Origin: Blautia_A ammoniilytica
GTDB taxonomy: Bacteria; Bacillota; Clostridia; Lachnospirales; Lachnospiraceae
DNA length: 64,000 nt
Direction: 5' to 3'
Assembly (NCBI RefSeq): GCF_025566965.1
Contig: NZ_JAOQJL010000001.1
Span: 124,001 to 188,000 of the forward strand
The number at the start of each line of letters is the position of its first letter. Position 1 is the first letter of the stretch. This document shows positions 50,870 to 58,692 of the stretch, piece after piece. The notes beneath the pieces were generated by a model. The model was not told the DNA's origin, searched no databases, and saw only the letters and a list, made by a program, of their open reading frames with translations. Position numbers and translations under genes: made by a program.

Positions 50870-52420
50870 ATGTACAGGATTTTAATTGTAGATGATGAAA
50901 GGATTGAGCGAGAAGGTATCAAATACCTGATCGGGAGAGAAAAGGGAGACTATGAAATCTGCGAGGCGTCCAATGGGAAGCAGGCATTGGATGTGCTGCA
51001 CAGCAAGAAGGTGGATCTTTTGATGACAGATATCCGTATGCCTCATATGGATGGTCTGGAGTTAAGCCGTAAGGCAAGAGAGGAATATAGTGATCTTCAG
51101 ATCGTGATCTTCAGCGGATACAGTGATTTTTCTTTTGCACAGGAAGCCATCCAATATGGAGTGCTTGATTATGTACTAAAGCCTGTGGATCCGGAAAGGT
51201 TTCACCAGGTGCTTGCCAAAGCCCAGGAGGAGATGTCACGCAGGCATCAGCAGAATGCACAGAAGCAAAAAGAAAAGAATTATCTTCAGCAGTATTTTCT
51301 TCTAAGCTATCTGTATTCCGGAAAGGCAGAGGTTCTGGAGCAAGCAGGAGAAATTATAGATCTGAATAATTGGGAGCAGTGGCATTGCGGGATTCTTGCG
51401 GAAACGGATCAGGATTATTTTGACACTGCAGATGATTTTGCAGCAGAAGGATTGCAAAATGAGGTAGGAAGAAAGTACTTTTATCTGAATCTGAATGCCA
51501 GGCAGTCATTGTTTTTGTTCAGAGACAAATATTGTGAGTACCGTCTGGTTGCGGAGCAGATTTATCAGATTTTAAAGCAAAGAACCTCTCTTCATTTCCA
51601 TCTGGCAGTGAGCCGTAAGTTTGATGGCTGTCGAAAACTTCCAGAAGTATTGGAACAGCTGGAGCAGCTAATGGAAGAGAAGTTCTATCATCCGGATGTT
51701 CATATTTTTACTTTTGACGAAGATGAAGAGAAAATGTGCAATGCACAACGCCAGGATTCTCAGCTGATGCAGAAAATCTCAGAAGATGTCAGTCGTAAAG
51801 ACATTGAGGCCTTATGGAGGCATTTTGGATGCCTTACTGAGAAATACCAGAAAAACACTCAATTTTCAGCCATGTATGTGAAGTTTGTGTTTTCCAATGT
51901 GATCCAGGAACTGTTCCAGGAGAATCAGTTTTCCGAAGAAAGACGGCTGGAACAGGAGGTGGATCGCCTGTACCGATGCAATAATATAGGACAGATCCTT
52001 AAGATCACCAAGGAGAATATTCAGGAATATGAGAAATTTCTGAAAAATTCCATGGCAGGCTCCAGAGATGAGGTGGGAGCTGTTAAGAATTATATCCATC
52101 AGCATTATGCAGAGGATCTCAGTCTGGAAACATTGGCTGAGAAAGTATACCTTTCCTCTGGGTATCTTAGCTTTATCTTCAAAAAAGAAACAGGTATGAA
52201 TCTGAATCGGTATATCCGTGTGGTGCGAATGGAAAAGGCAAAGGAGCTTTTGTGTACCACCAACATGAAGGTGGCACAGGTCAGTGAAAAAACCGGATTT
52301 ACCAATGTATCTTATTTTTGCAGAAGCTTCCGTGAATATTATGGAAGCAGTCCGGAATCTTACAGGAAAGGAACCGGAGAGGATGAAGAGATTTCAGACA
52401 GGGTTGATAAGAAAATTTAA
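50870..52420 (+). CDS. YesN-type response regulator (REC + AraC HTH)
   Basis: 516 aa. The receiver domain at residues 1-120 (ILIVDDERIEREGIKYLI; phospho-acceptor Asp in DLLMTDIRMPHMDG near residue 54; VLKPVDPERF with the conserved Lys near 104). A long linker of about 280 aa contains coiled coil and is common in YesN proteins. The AraC-type DNA-binding domain at about 410-505 (LSLETLAEKVYLSSGYLSFI, FKKETGMNLNRYI, TGFTNVSYFCRSFREYYGSS) completes it. It should activate the adjacent sugar transporter when phosphorylated by the following YesM kinase. The gene overlaps the kinase gene by 38 nt. Confidence 0.93.
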   Translation: MYRILIVDDERIEREGIKYLIGREKGDYEICEASNGKQALDVLHSKKVDLLMTDIRMPHMDGLELSRKAREEYSDLQIVIFSGYSDFSFAQEAIQYGVLDYVLKPVDPERFHQVLAKAQEEMSRRHQQNAQKQKEKNYLQQYFLLSYLYSGKAEVLEQAGEIIDLNNWEQWHCGILAETDQDYFDTADDFAAEGLQNEVGRKYFYLNLNARQSLFLFRDKYCEYRLVAEQIYQILKQRTSLHFHLAVSRKFDGCRKLPEVLEQLEQLMEEKFYHPDVHIFTFDEDEEKMCNAQRQDSQLMQKISEDVSRKDIEALWRHFGCLTEKYQKNTQFSAMYVKFVFSNVIQELFQENQFSEERRLEQEVDRLYRCNNIGQILKITKENIQEYEKFLKNSMAGSRDEVGAVKNYIHQHYAEDLSLETLAEKVYLSSGYLSFIFKKETGMNLNRYIRVVRMEKAKELLCTTNMKVAQVSEKTGFTNVSYFCRSFREYYGSSPESYRKGTGEDEEISDRVDKKI

Positions 52421-54098
52421 AAATATGAAATATCGTCATAAGCTGACGATCCTTCTGGTAGTAGCCAGTCTGGTTCCTATGGTGATCCTGGCATGGTACA
52501 GTCATATACGGATCAGCAGTATGAGCCGGAGAAATGAAGTGGAGGATATGAATTCTATGCTGGAGCAGATTCGGGAAGGGATTGACAGTCAGATCGAAGT
52601 ATACTCCAGCCTTCTGAATTACCTGACCTATTCACCGGATATTGAAGAGATCATCAACGAAAAGGATATTGATAATTATATTGCCTACCAGAAATATACA
52701 GAGATCGCTGATCCGCTTCTTTCAGTTCCAAAGTCTTATCATGATGCCATTCTTCAGATCCAGTTATTTGCAGAGAGTATTAAGGTGCGCCATGAGTATA
52801 CCTTGGTGCCTCTGGCACAGATTGATAAGGAGTGGTGGAACGACAGGCTTTCAGATGATATGAAGATCCAGTGGCTGGTAGAAGGCTCATTGTCTCAAAT
52901 CGCAGCTGTGCGTAAGATCTACCGTGGAGCGAACGTAGAAGCAGTACTTTGTGTGACCTTGGATTATGATAAGCTGTTTCAACCCTTTGAAAATATCATT
53001 AATGAGAACTGCGGCGGCATGATTCTGGACAGTGATGGAAATATTATTTATCGAAAAGAGAATTTTAAGGATGAAATGTTGGAGAAAGCAAAGGACAGTG
53101 CTCAGATTGTTGCTGCCCTTGACAAGAAATATGCTTCTGTAAACAGCCTTAGTGAGGAAAGCGGCTGGCATTTTTTCTTGTACAAGCCGCAGTCCGTGAT
53201 AGACAGTACTGTATCTCAGATCCTGATCAGTGAGATTCCGTTGATCGGTATCTGTGCAGGATTGATCCTGGCACTGGGACTTTCTTTTTCAAGGCTCTTT
53301 ACCCGGAAGATCGAAGAACTTACAGAGAATATGAACCAGGTAAGCCAGGGCGTGCGTGAGGTTACAGTATACAGCGACTCTGAAGACGAAGTAGGACTGT
53401 TGATCCGAGGTTTCCAGAGCATGATGGATGAGATCAATCGACTGTTTAAGGAGGTTTATGAAAGTAAGATCGCTTTGAAGGAGTTTGAGCTGAAAGCACT
53501 TACTGCACAGATCAATCCCCACTTCCTGTATAATTCCCTTTCTATTATCAACTGGATGGCGATCCGCAGTGACCAGACCGAGATCAGCAGGGTAACACTG
53601 GCTTTGTCCACCTTTTATCGTACCGCTCTTAGCAAAGGCAAAGATATGGTTACAGTTGAAAGCTGTATCCAGAATATTGAAGCATATCTGGAAATCCAGC
53701 TGGTTATGCACGACAATGATTTTAGAATAGAATGGAAGATTGATCCTGATGTAAAGGGGGAGATCGTTCCCAAGCTGCTGCTTCAGCCTGTGGTAGAGAA
53801 TGCACTGGAGCATGGTCTGGATGTAAAGGAAGAAGGGGAAAAAATCCTGAAGCTTTCCTTTGTACAGGATGGAAATGATGTTCTTCTGATGGTAGAAGAT
53901 AATGGAGCAGGTATGGATCAGGCAGAAGCGGAGACCCTGGTCACATATCAGGCTGTAGGATATGGTTTGAAAAATGTAAATGACCGTATCTGTCTCTTGT
54001 ATGGAGAGGATCATAAGATCCGTATTTATAGTAAGAAAGGCGAAGGAACCCGGGTGGAAATGCGGATTCCGAAGGGAGTTTTACAAAGTGAGAATTAG
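52383..54098 (+). CDS. YesM-type sensor histidine kinase
   Basis: 571 aa from ATG 52383 (GGAGAGG just upstream); the longer in-frame reading from 52284 lies within the regulator gene and lacks a ribosome-binding site. TM1 at about residues 24-40 (ILLVVASLVPMVILAWY), an extracytoplasmic sensor region of about 240 aa, TM2 near 282-302 (IPLIGICAGLILALGLSF), a HAMP region, and the His_kinase domain with the phospho-acceptor in ALTAQINPHFLYNSLSIIN (about 370-388). The HATPase has VVENALEHGLD, DNGAGM and GYGLKNVNDRI. Its gene overlaps the next gene by 11 nt. Confidence 0.94.
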   Translation: MKRFQTGLIRKFKNMKYRHKLTILLVVASLVPMVILAWYSHIRISSMSRRNEVEDMNSMLEQIREGIDSQIEVYSSLLNYLTYSPDIEEIINEKDIDNYIAYQKYTEIADPLLSVPKSYHDAILQIQLFAESIKVRHEYTLVPLAQIDKEWWNDRLSDDMKIQWLVEGSLSQIAAVRKIYRGANVEAVLCVTLDYDKLFQPFENIINENCGGMILDSDGNIIYRKENFKDEMLEKAKDSAQIVAALDKKYASVNSLSEESGWHFFLYKPQSVIDSTVSQILISEIPLIGICAGLILALGLSFSRLFTRKIEELTENMNQVSQGVREVTVYSDSEDEVGLLIRGFQSMMDEINRLFKEVYESKIALKEFELKALTAQINPHFLYNSLSIINWMAIRSDQTEISRVTLALSTFYRTALSKGKDMVTVESCIQNIEAYLEIQLVMHDNDFRIEWKIDPDVKGEIVPKLLLQPVVENALEHGLDVKEEGEKILKLSFVQDGNDVLLMVEDNGAGMDQAEAETLVTYQAVGYGLKNVNDRICLLYGEDHKIRIYSKKGEGTRVEMRIPKGVLQSEN

Positions 54099-55779
54099 TA
54101 AGAAAATCTGTGCTGCCATTGTTGCTTCGTGTGCAGTTTTGGCATTTTCAGGCTGTACCGGCAGTCCTGAAGTTAAAGAAGAGCCCAAAAAGTCGGCGGC
54201 AGACACAGAAGAAGAATGGAAAAAAGCTGCAACTACATCTTATGGGAAGTATCCGGAACTGGTTACGTATACGCTGGCTCAGATGAACGGTGCCAGTAAT
54301 TCCAATCTGCCTTCAGGGGATACTTATGAGGACAATGAATATACCAGGTATCTGAAAAAAATGTTGAACATTCAGAACGAGAATGTATACATGGAGAGAG
54401 AGGATCGGTACAATGAAGGACTCAATGTACTGGTCCAGGATCGTAATATTCCGGATATCATGGTAGTAAATGATCGGGAAACACTGAATCTTCTGGTAGA
54501 AAATGATATGATCGAAGATCTTTCCCAAGTATACGAGTCCTGTGCCTCCGACAGAATTAAGGAAATGTATGACAGTTATGGTCCGGCACTTCTTGCATCC
54601 GGTACTTATGACGGAAAGCTGATGGCATTGCCTGAAACTGTGATCGATCATGGCCCTTGCTTCTTGTGGCTCAGAAGAGACTGGATCAATCAGCTAGGGC
54701 TTGAGGAGCCTGAAAATCTGGATGATGCATTTGACATTATTGAAGCTTTTGTAAAGAACAGGATGGGAACGGACGAAGGGGAAGAGCCTATTGGTCTGAT
54801 CTGTGACAATGTTCTTGTAGGCTCCACCAGTGCCAATTATTCCATAGATCCTATTTTTGATTTGTTTGGAGCCCATCCCAGAAAGTGGCAGATTTGTAGT
54901 GATGGGGAGATTGTATATGGATCTCTTACTGCATCCACCAAGAAAGCCATTGCCTATATTCATGATCTGTATGAAAGAGGAATCATTGATAAGAATTTTG
55001 CATTAAGAGAGCAGAATAATCTGAGGGATCTGGTATTAGAAGGAAAATGCGGCGCTTTCTTTGGATTGTGGTGGACTCCTAATAATCCCTTAATGGATGA
55101 AGTGATGAACAATCCGGATTCTGACTGGGAACCATATTATCTGGTGCAGCGGGATAAGGATTATGGAACAGACTTTTATAATTCTTTCAGTGACAATAAG
55201 TATGTGGTGGTCAGAAAAGGATATGAGCATCCGGAGATCGTTATGAAGATCGTCAGCGTACTGTTTGATTATAGCAGATATGATGCAGATGATGCAGATG
55301 AAGTGAATGGATATTTTGCATTGAATGTAGATCCTACCGCAAGGCCTCTTGTGATCAATGTGGATTATTATGATGCCACTTATATGGCTACTAAGGATAT
55401 CCGTAAAGCGATGAATCGTGAGATCTCAGAGGACAAGCTTTCCGCACTGGAGGAGTCTTATTACACGGCATGTACTAATTATCTTACCAACTACATGAAA
55501 GGGGAAGCAGTAAATGCAGAGGACTGGGCTGCATACAAATCCAGGATCTCAGCTATCGGCCTTTTGGTAGATCATGGATATGAGCCGCCTACGATCCAGT
55601 ATCTTGCAGAGTCAGATGGAGAAGCACCCCAGATCCTGCAGAATCTGGAAAAAAATGCCTTTATCCAGATGGTTATGGGGAATAAGCCTATGGATTATTT
55701 TGAAACCTTTGTGGAAGAGTGGCTGGAGCAGGGAGGACGGGAATTGTCCCGGAAAATCCAGCAGCAAAACAACAAATAA
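54088..55779 (+). CDS. extracellular solute-binding lipoprotein paired with the YesMN system
   Basis: 563 aa from GTG 54088 (GGGAG 9 nt upstream); an in-frame ATG at 53980 lies deep in the kinase gene. The lipoprotein signal is ICAAIVASCAVLAFSGC with lipobox AFSGC, so it is membrane anchored. The mature part is a family 1 solute-binding fold (VQDRNIPDIMVVNDRETLNLL, DWINQLGLEEPENLDDAF, FFGLWWTPNNPLMDEV) but larger than transport binding proteins (about 430 aa). It is translationally coupled to the kinase and separated from the permeases. It may therefore be a ligand-presenting sensor partner or a second binding protein for the importer (LplA/YtcQ-like). Confidence 0.85.
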   Translation: MRISKKICAAIVASCAVLAFSGCTGSPEVKEEPKKSAADTEEEWKKAATTSYGKYPELVTYTLAQMNGASNSNLPSGDTYEDNEYTRYLKKMLNIQNENVYMEREDRYNEGLNVLVQDRNIPDIMVVNDRETLNLLVENDMIEDLSQVYESCASDRIKEMYDSYGPALLASGTYDGKLMALPETVIDHGPCFLWLRRDWINQLGLEEPENLDDAFDIIEAFVKNRMGTDEGEEPIGLICDNVLVGSTSANYSIDPIFDLFGAHPRKWQICSDGEIVYGSLTASTKKAIAYIHDLYERGIIDKNFALREQNNLRDLVLEGKCGAFFGLWWTPNNPLMDEVMNNPDSDWEPYYLVQRDKDYGTDFYNSFSDNKYVVVRKGYEHPEIVMKIVSVLFDYSRYDADDADEVNGYFALNVDPTARPLVINVDYYDATYMATKDIRKAMNREISEDKLSALEESYYTACTNYLTNYMKGEAVNAEDWAAYKSRISAIGLLVDHGYEPPTIQYLAESDGEAPQILQNLEKNAFIQMVMGNKPMDYFETFVEEWLEQGGRELSRKIQQQNNK

Positions 55780-55800
55780 TCGGTGCTGGATCAATTTGGG

Positions 55801-55868
55801 TACAGTAAAATAATATTTGGCAAATTATGATAGATTTGCTAATGATTATTTTACTGTATCTTTTTATT
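55801..55868 (+). terminator. strong terminator of the sugar locus
   Basis: TACAGTAAAATAAT (55801-55814) pairs with ATTATTTTACTGTA (55845-55858), with an inner TTGGCAAAT/ATTTGCTAA helix, followed by TCTTTTTATTT. Confidence 0.85.
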
Positions 55869-55942
55869 TATGTGCGAAAATGCTTGCAATTGTTACTGGT
55901 ATCATGTAGTATAGCAGATACTATGTGCAAGGAGGAAATAAA

Positions 55943-57349
55943 ATGGAAGGAACCAGGATGAGGATGAGCTTTCGACAGAAGTTTATCGGTGATAAAGCCT
56001 TTTATAAAATGGTTTTGGCTGTAGCGGTGCCTATTATGATCCAGAATGGGATCACGAATTTTGTGAGTATGCTGGATAATATTATGATCGGCCGGGTAGG
56101 GACGGAGCCGATGTCAGGGGCAGCGATTGTGAATCAGCTGCTCTTTGTTTATAATTTGTGCATTTTTGGCGGTGTTTCCGGGGCCGGTATATTTACGGCT
56201 CAGTATTTTGGACAGAAAGACCATGAGGGTGTACGGCAGACATTCCGGTATAAGCTGTGGCTGGCAATTGGATTGACTGTGATTACATTTTGCCTTTTTA
56301 TCACCTGCGGCAGTTCTCTGATCGGTATGTACCTGAATGGAGAGGGGACAGCCCAGGCGCTGGCAGCAACCAAGGGATATGGCCTTGATTATCTTAGAAT
56401 CATGCTGTTCGGACTTCCTGCTTTTATGATGGTACAGATATATTCCAGTACCCTTCGTGAATGTGGTGAGACAGTGCTGCCTATGAAAGCCGGTGTAACT
56501 GCAGTCGTTGTAAATCTTGTATTTAATTATTTTCTGATCTATGGTAAATTTTTCTTCCCAAAACTGGGAGTAGAGGGAGCAGCCATTGCTACCGTACTTT
56601 CCAGATATGTGGAGGTTGCCATTGTGATCGGATGGACCCATACACATCAAGAGAGAGCACCTTTTGCAAAAGGTCTGTACAGTACACTGAAGGTGCCTGC
56701 TGTTCTTACTAAGAAGATCCTGGTCAAGGGAACACCGCTTCTTCTGAATGAAACCTTGTGGGCCGGTGCAATGGCTATGCTGGCGCAATGTTATTCTTTG
56801 CGAGGATTGAATGTGGTGGCTGCGCAGAATATCTCCAATACCATAAATAATGTATTTAACATTGTATTTATTGCTCTGGGAGATTCAGTTGCCATTGTAG
56901 TAGGACAGCTTCTGGGAGCCGGGGATATGAAAAAAGCCAGGGATACAGACAACAAGATGATCGCTTTTTCAGTATTCTGCTGTACTGGGGTTGCCCTTTT
57001 AATGTTGGTGCTGGCACCATTTTTTCCAAGGCTTTATAATACAAACCAGGAAGCAAGGGGGCTGGCTGTACAGTTTATTATGGTAATGGCTGTATTTATG
57101 CCAGCCAACGCCTTTTTGCATGCAGCCTATTTTACGTTGCGTTCCGGTGGCAAGACCATCATCACTTTCTTTTTTGATAGTGTATTCGTATGGTGCATCA
57201 GCGTTCCTATCGCTTATGTGCTCAGCCGGTATACCCAGCTGCCCATCATCGGGATTTTTGCAGCAGTGCAGACTGCAGATCTGTTGAAGTGCGTAGTAGG
57301 ATATGCACTTGTGAAAAAAGGAGTCTGGCTGCAGAATATTGTTTCATAA
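55943..57349 (+). CDS. MATE-family efflux transporter
   Basis: 468 aa from ATG 55943 (AAGGAGG upstream; an in-frame ATG at 55925 is too early). About 12 transmembrane segments. MATE elements: VAVPIMIQNGITNFVSMLDN, IMIGRVGTEPMSGAAI, GAGIFTAQYFGQKDHEGVRQ (about residues 85-104) and AIVVGQLLGAGDMKKARDTD (about 315-334). It is distinct from the MATE protein at 16.6-18.0 kb, is on its own transcript and has no adjacent regulator. Substrate unknown. Confidence 0.9.
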   Translation: MEGTRMRMSFRQKFIGDKAFYKMVLAVAVPIMIQNGITNFVSMLDNIMIGRVGTEPMSGAAIVNQLLFVYNLCIFGGVSGAGIFTAQYFGQKDHEGVRQTFRYKLWLAIGLTVITFCLFITCGSSLIGMYLNGEGTAQALAATKGYGLDYLRIMLFGLPAFMMVQIYSSTLRECGETVLPMKAGVTAVVVNLVFNYFLIYGKFFFPKLGVEGAAIATVLSRYVEVAIVIGWTHTHQERAPFAKGLYSTLKVPAVLTKKILVKGTPLLLNETLWAGAMAMLAQCYSLRGLNVVAAQNISNTINNVFNIVFIALGDSVAIVVGQLLGAGDMKKARDTDNKMIAFSVFCCTGVALLMLVLAPFFPRLYNTNQEARGLAVQFIMVMAVFMPANAFLHAAYFTLRSGGKTIITFFFDSVFVWCISVPIAYVLSRYTQLPIIGIFAAVQTADLLKCVVGYALVKKGVWLQNIVS

Positions 57350-57372
57350 CAGGCATTCTTGAATTTTTTTTC

Positions 57373-57401
57373 TTGACAGAAGAATATGCTTGATGTAATA
57401 T
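57373..57401 (+). promoter_or_regulatory. promoter of the NiCo-type leader
   Basis: TTGACA (57373-57378), 17-bp spacer, TAATAT (57396-57401). Transcription would start near 57408 and run through a leader of about 265 nt to the transporter start. Confidence 0.7.
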
Positions 57402-57463
57402 TATCTAAATCTCTTTGCACTGCATTACATTCTTATTGAGAAACAGAATGCGAGATCAACAGT

Positions 57464-57578
57464 ACAAACTGAGCAGGCGATGCCGATTCTGGCATGGGGC
57501 CGGGCTGCATAAAGCGGCAGCGGATGTGAGACTTATTGCACATCTGTGGGACAGTGTATGTTCCGCAGGTGTGTTTTT
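57464..57578 (+). ncRNA. NiCo (czcD) riboswitch-like leader with terminator
   Basis: The leader contains ACTGAGCAGGCGATGCC (57469-57485), GGCATGGGGCCGGGCTGC (57491-57508), GCGGCAGCGGATGTGAG, and ACATCTGTGGGACAGT (57540-57555). From memory these are the conserved blocks of the NiCo (czcD-motif) riboswitch: a four-way junction with purine-rich bulges, GCAGGC, GCCGGGCUGC and GGGACAG. The last aptamer helix overlaps a terminator, CACATCTGTGGGAC pairing with GTTCCGCAGGTGTG (57539-57573), followed by TTTTTT. Ni/Co binding would keep the aptamer fold and prevent termination. The following gene is a cation exporter, as for known NiCo switches. Confidence 0.85.
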
Positions 57579-57674
57579 TATTTTAAAAGGAATGACAGAT
57601 CTGTGGATGCGCTGCGTGGTTTAATGTATGTGCCATAACGAGAGACCATTTTGTATTGCTTAGGAGGTCTTATT

Positions 57675-58586
57675 ATGGAACAGGAAAACAAAGAAAATGG
57701 AAGCCAAACTCAACAGAAGATTGCTATGAGAGTTTCCGGAGTAAGTATTACAGTGAACCTGGTTTTATCCTTGTTTAAACTTCTTGCAGGTATTCTGGCT
57801 CATTCAGGAGCTATGCTTTCAGATGCAGTACATTCTGCATCTGATGTGATCAGTACGATCGTGGTGATCATTGGAGTGAAGCTTTCCGGTAAGAAGTCAG
57901 ATGCAGAGCATCAGTACGGCCATGAAAGGCTGGAATGTGTGTCTGCGATTATTCTGGCAGGACTGCTTTTTGCCACAGGTGTGGGGATCGGCATGAGTGG
58001 GATAAAGAGCATTCTTGCTGGCTCCAAAGGGCAGAAGATAATGGAGCCGGGACTTCTTGCCCTGATAGCTGCAGTTGTTTCCATAGTGACGAAGGAGTGG
58101 ATGTTTTGGTATACCAGAGCAGCGGCGAAAAAGATAAGTTCCGGTGCACTGATGGCTGATGCATGGCATCATCGTTCCGATGCCCTGTCCTCTGTTGGAT
58201 CTTTTGTTGGTATATTAGGCGCAAGGCTTGGCTGTCCTATTATGGATCCTATCGCCAGCGTGGTGATCTGTATTTTCATTTTGAAAGCAGCAATTGATAT
58301 TTTTAAGGATGCCATAGACAGGATGGTAGATCATTCCTGTGATGAGGAGACAGAAGACAAGATGCGTCAGGCTGTTCTGGAAGTACCAGGGGTAAAGGGG
58401 GTAGATGTTCTTCAGACCAGGCTCTTTGGATCCAAAATATATGTAGATCTGGAGATCTCTGCAGATGGGCAGCAGAGTCTGAATGATGCCCATGCCATTG
58501 CAGAAAGAGTACATCACATGATCGAGAATACCTTCCAGGATGTAAAACACTGTATGGTACACGTAAACCCATATACAGGTAAATAA
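57675..58586 (+). CDS. cation diffusion facilitator (Co/Ni-type CDF exporter)
   Basis: 303 aa from ATG 57675, with TAGGAGG 7-13 nt upstream; an in-frame TTG at 57651 precedes the ribosome-binding site. Five to six transmembrane helices. Metal-site residues are in TM2 (HSGAMLSDAVHSASD, about residues 42-56) and TM5 (ADAWHHRSDALSSVGS, about 159-174). The cytoplasmic C-terminal domain (about 215-303) has VPGVKGVDVLQTRLFGSKIY and ends CMVHVNPYTGK. CDF proteins export divalent metals in exchange for protons. The NiCo-type leader argues for cobalt/nickel among the possible ions. Confidence 0.93.
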   Translation: MEQENKENGSQTQQKIAMRVSGVSITVNLVLSLFKLLAGILAHSGAMLSDAVHSASDVISTIVVIIGVKLSGKKSDAEHQYGHERLECVSAIILAGLLFATGVGIGMSGIKSILAGSKGQKIMEPGLLALIAAVVSIVTKEWMFWYTRAAAKKISSGALMADAWHHRSDALSSVGSFVGILGARLGCPIMDPIASVVICIFILKAAIDIFKDAIDRMVDHSCDEETEDKMRQAVLEVPGVKGVDVLQTRLFGSKIYVDLEISADGQQSLNDAHAIAERVHHMIENTFQDVKHCMVHVNPYTGK

Positions 58587-58600
58587 ATAACAAATAACCA

Positions 58601-58669
58601 AAATAACCATTGAAAAAGCTGCAGAACTGATAATGTTCAGTTTAACTACACTTTGTTCAATGGTTATTT
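58601..58669. terminator. bidirectional terminator between convergent genes
   Basis: AAATAACCATTGAA (58601-58614) is the perfect inverse of TTCAATGGTTATTT (58656-58669), with AT-rich flanks on both sides. It lies between the CDF gene and the convergent propeller gene. Confidence 0.75.
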
Positions 58670-58692
58670 CATTTCATTCTCTTATTCTGATT

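Noticed and set aside
53289..54014. 241-codon minus-strand frame inside the YesM kinase gene
   Set aside because: Antisense shadow without ribosome-binding site or recognisable motif.
57415..57624. 69-codon plus-strand frame upstream of the CDF gene
   Set aside because: It runs through the NiCo-type aptamer and terminator, has no ribosome-binding site, and its composition is not protein-like.
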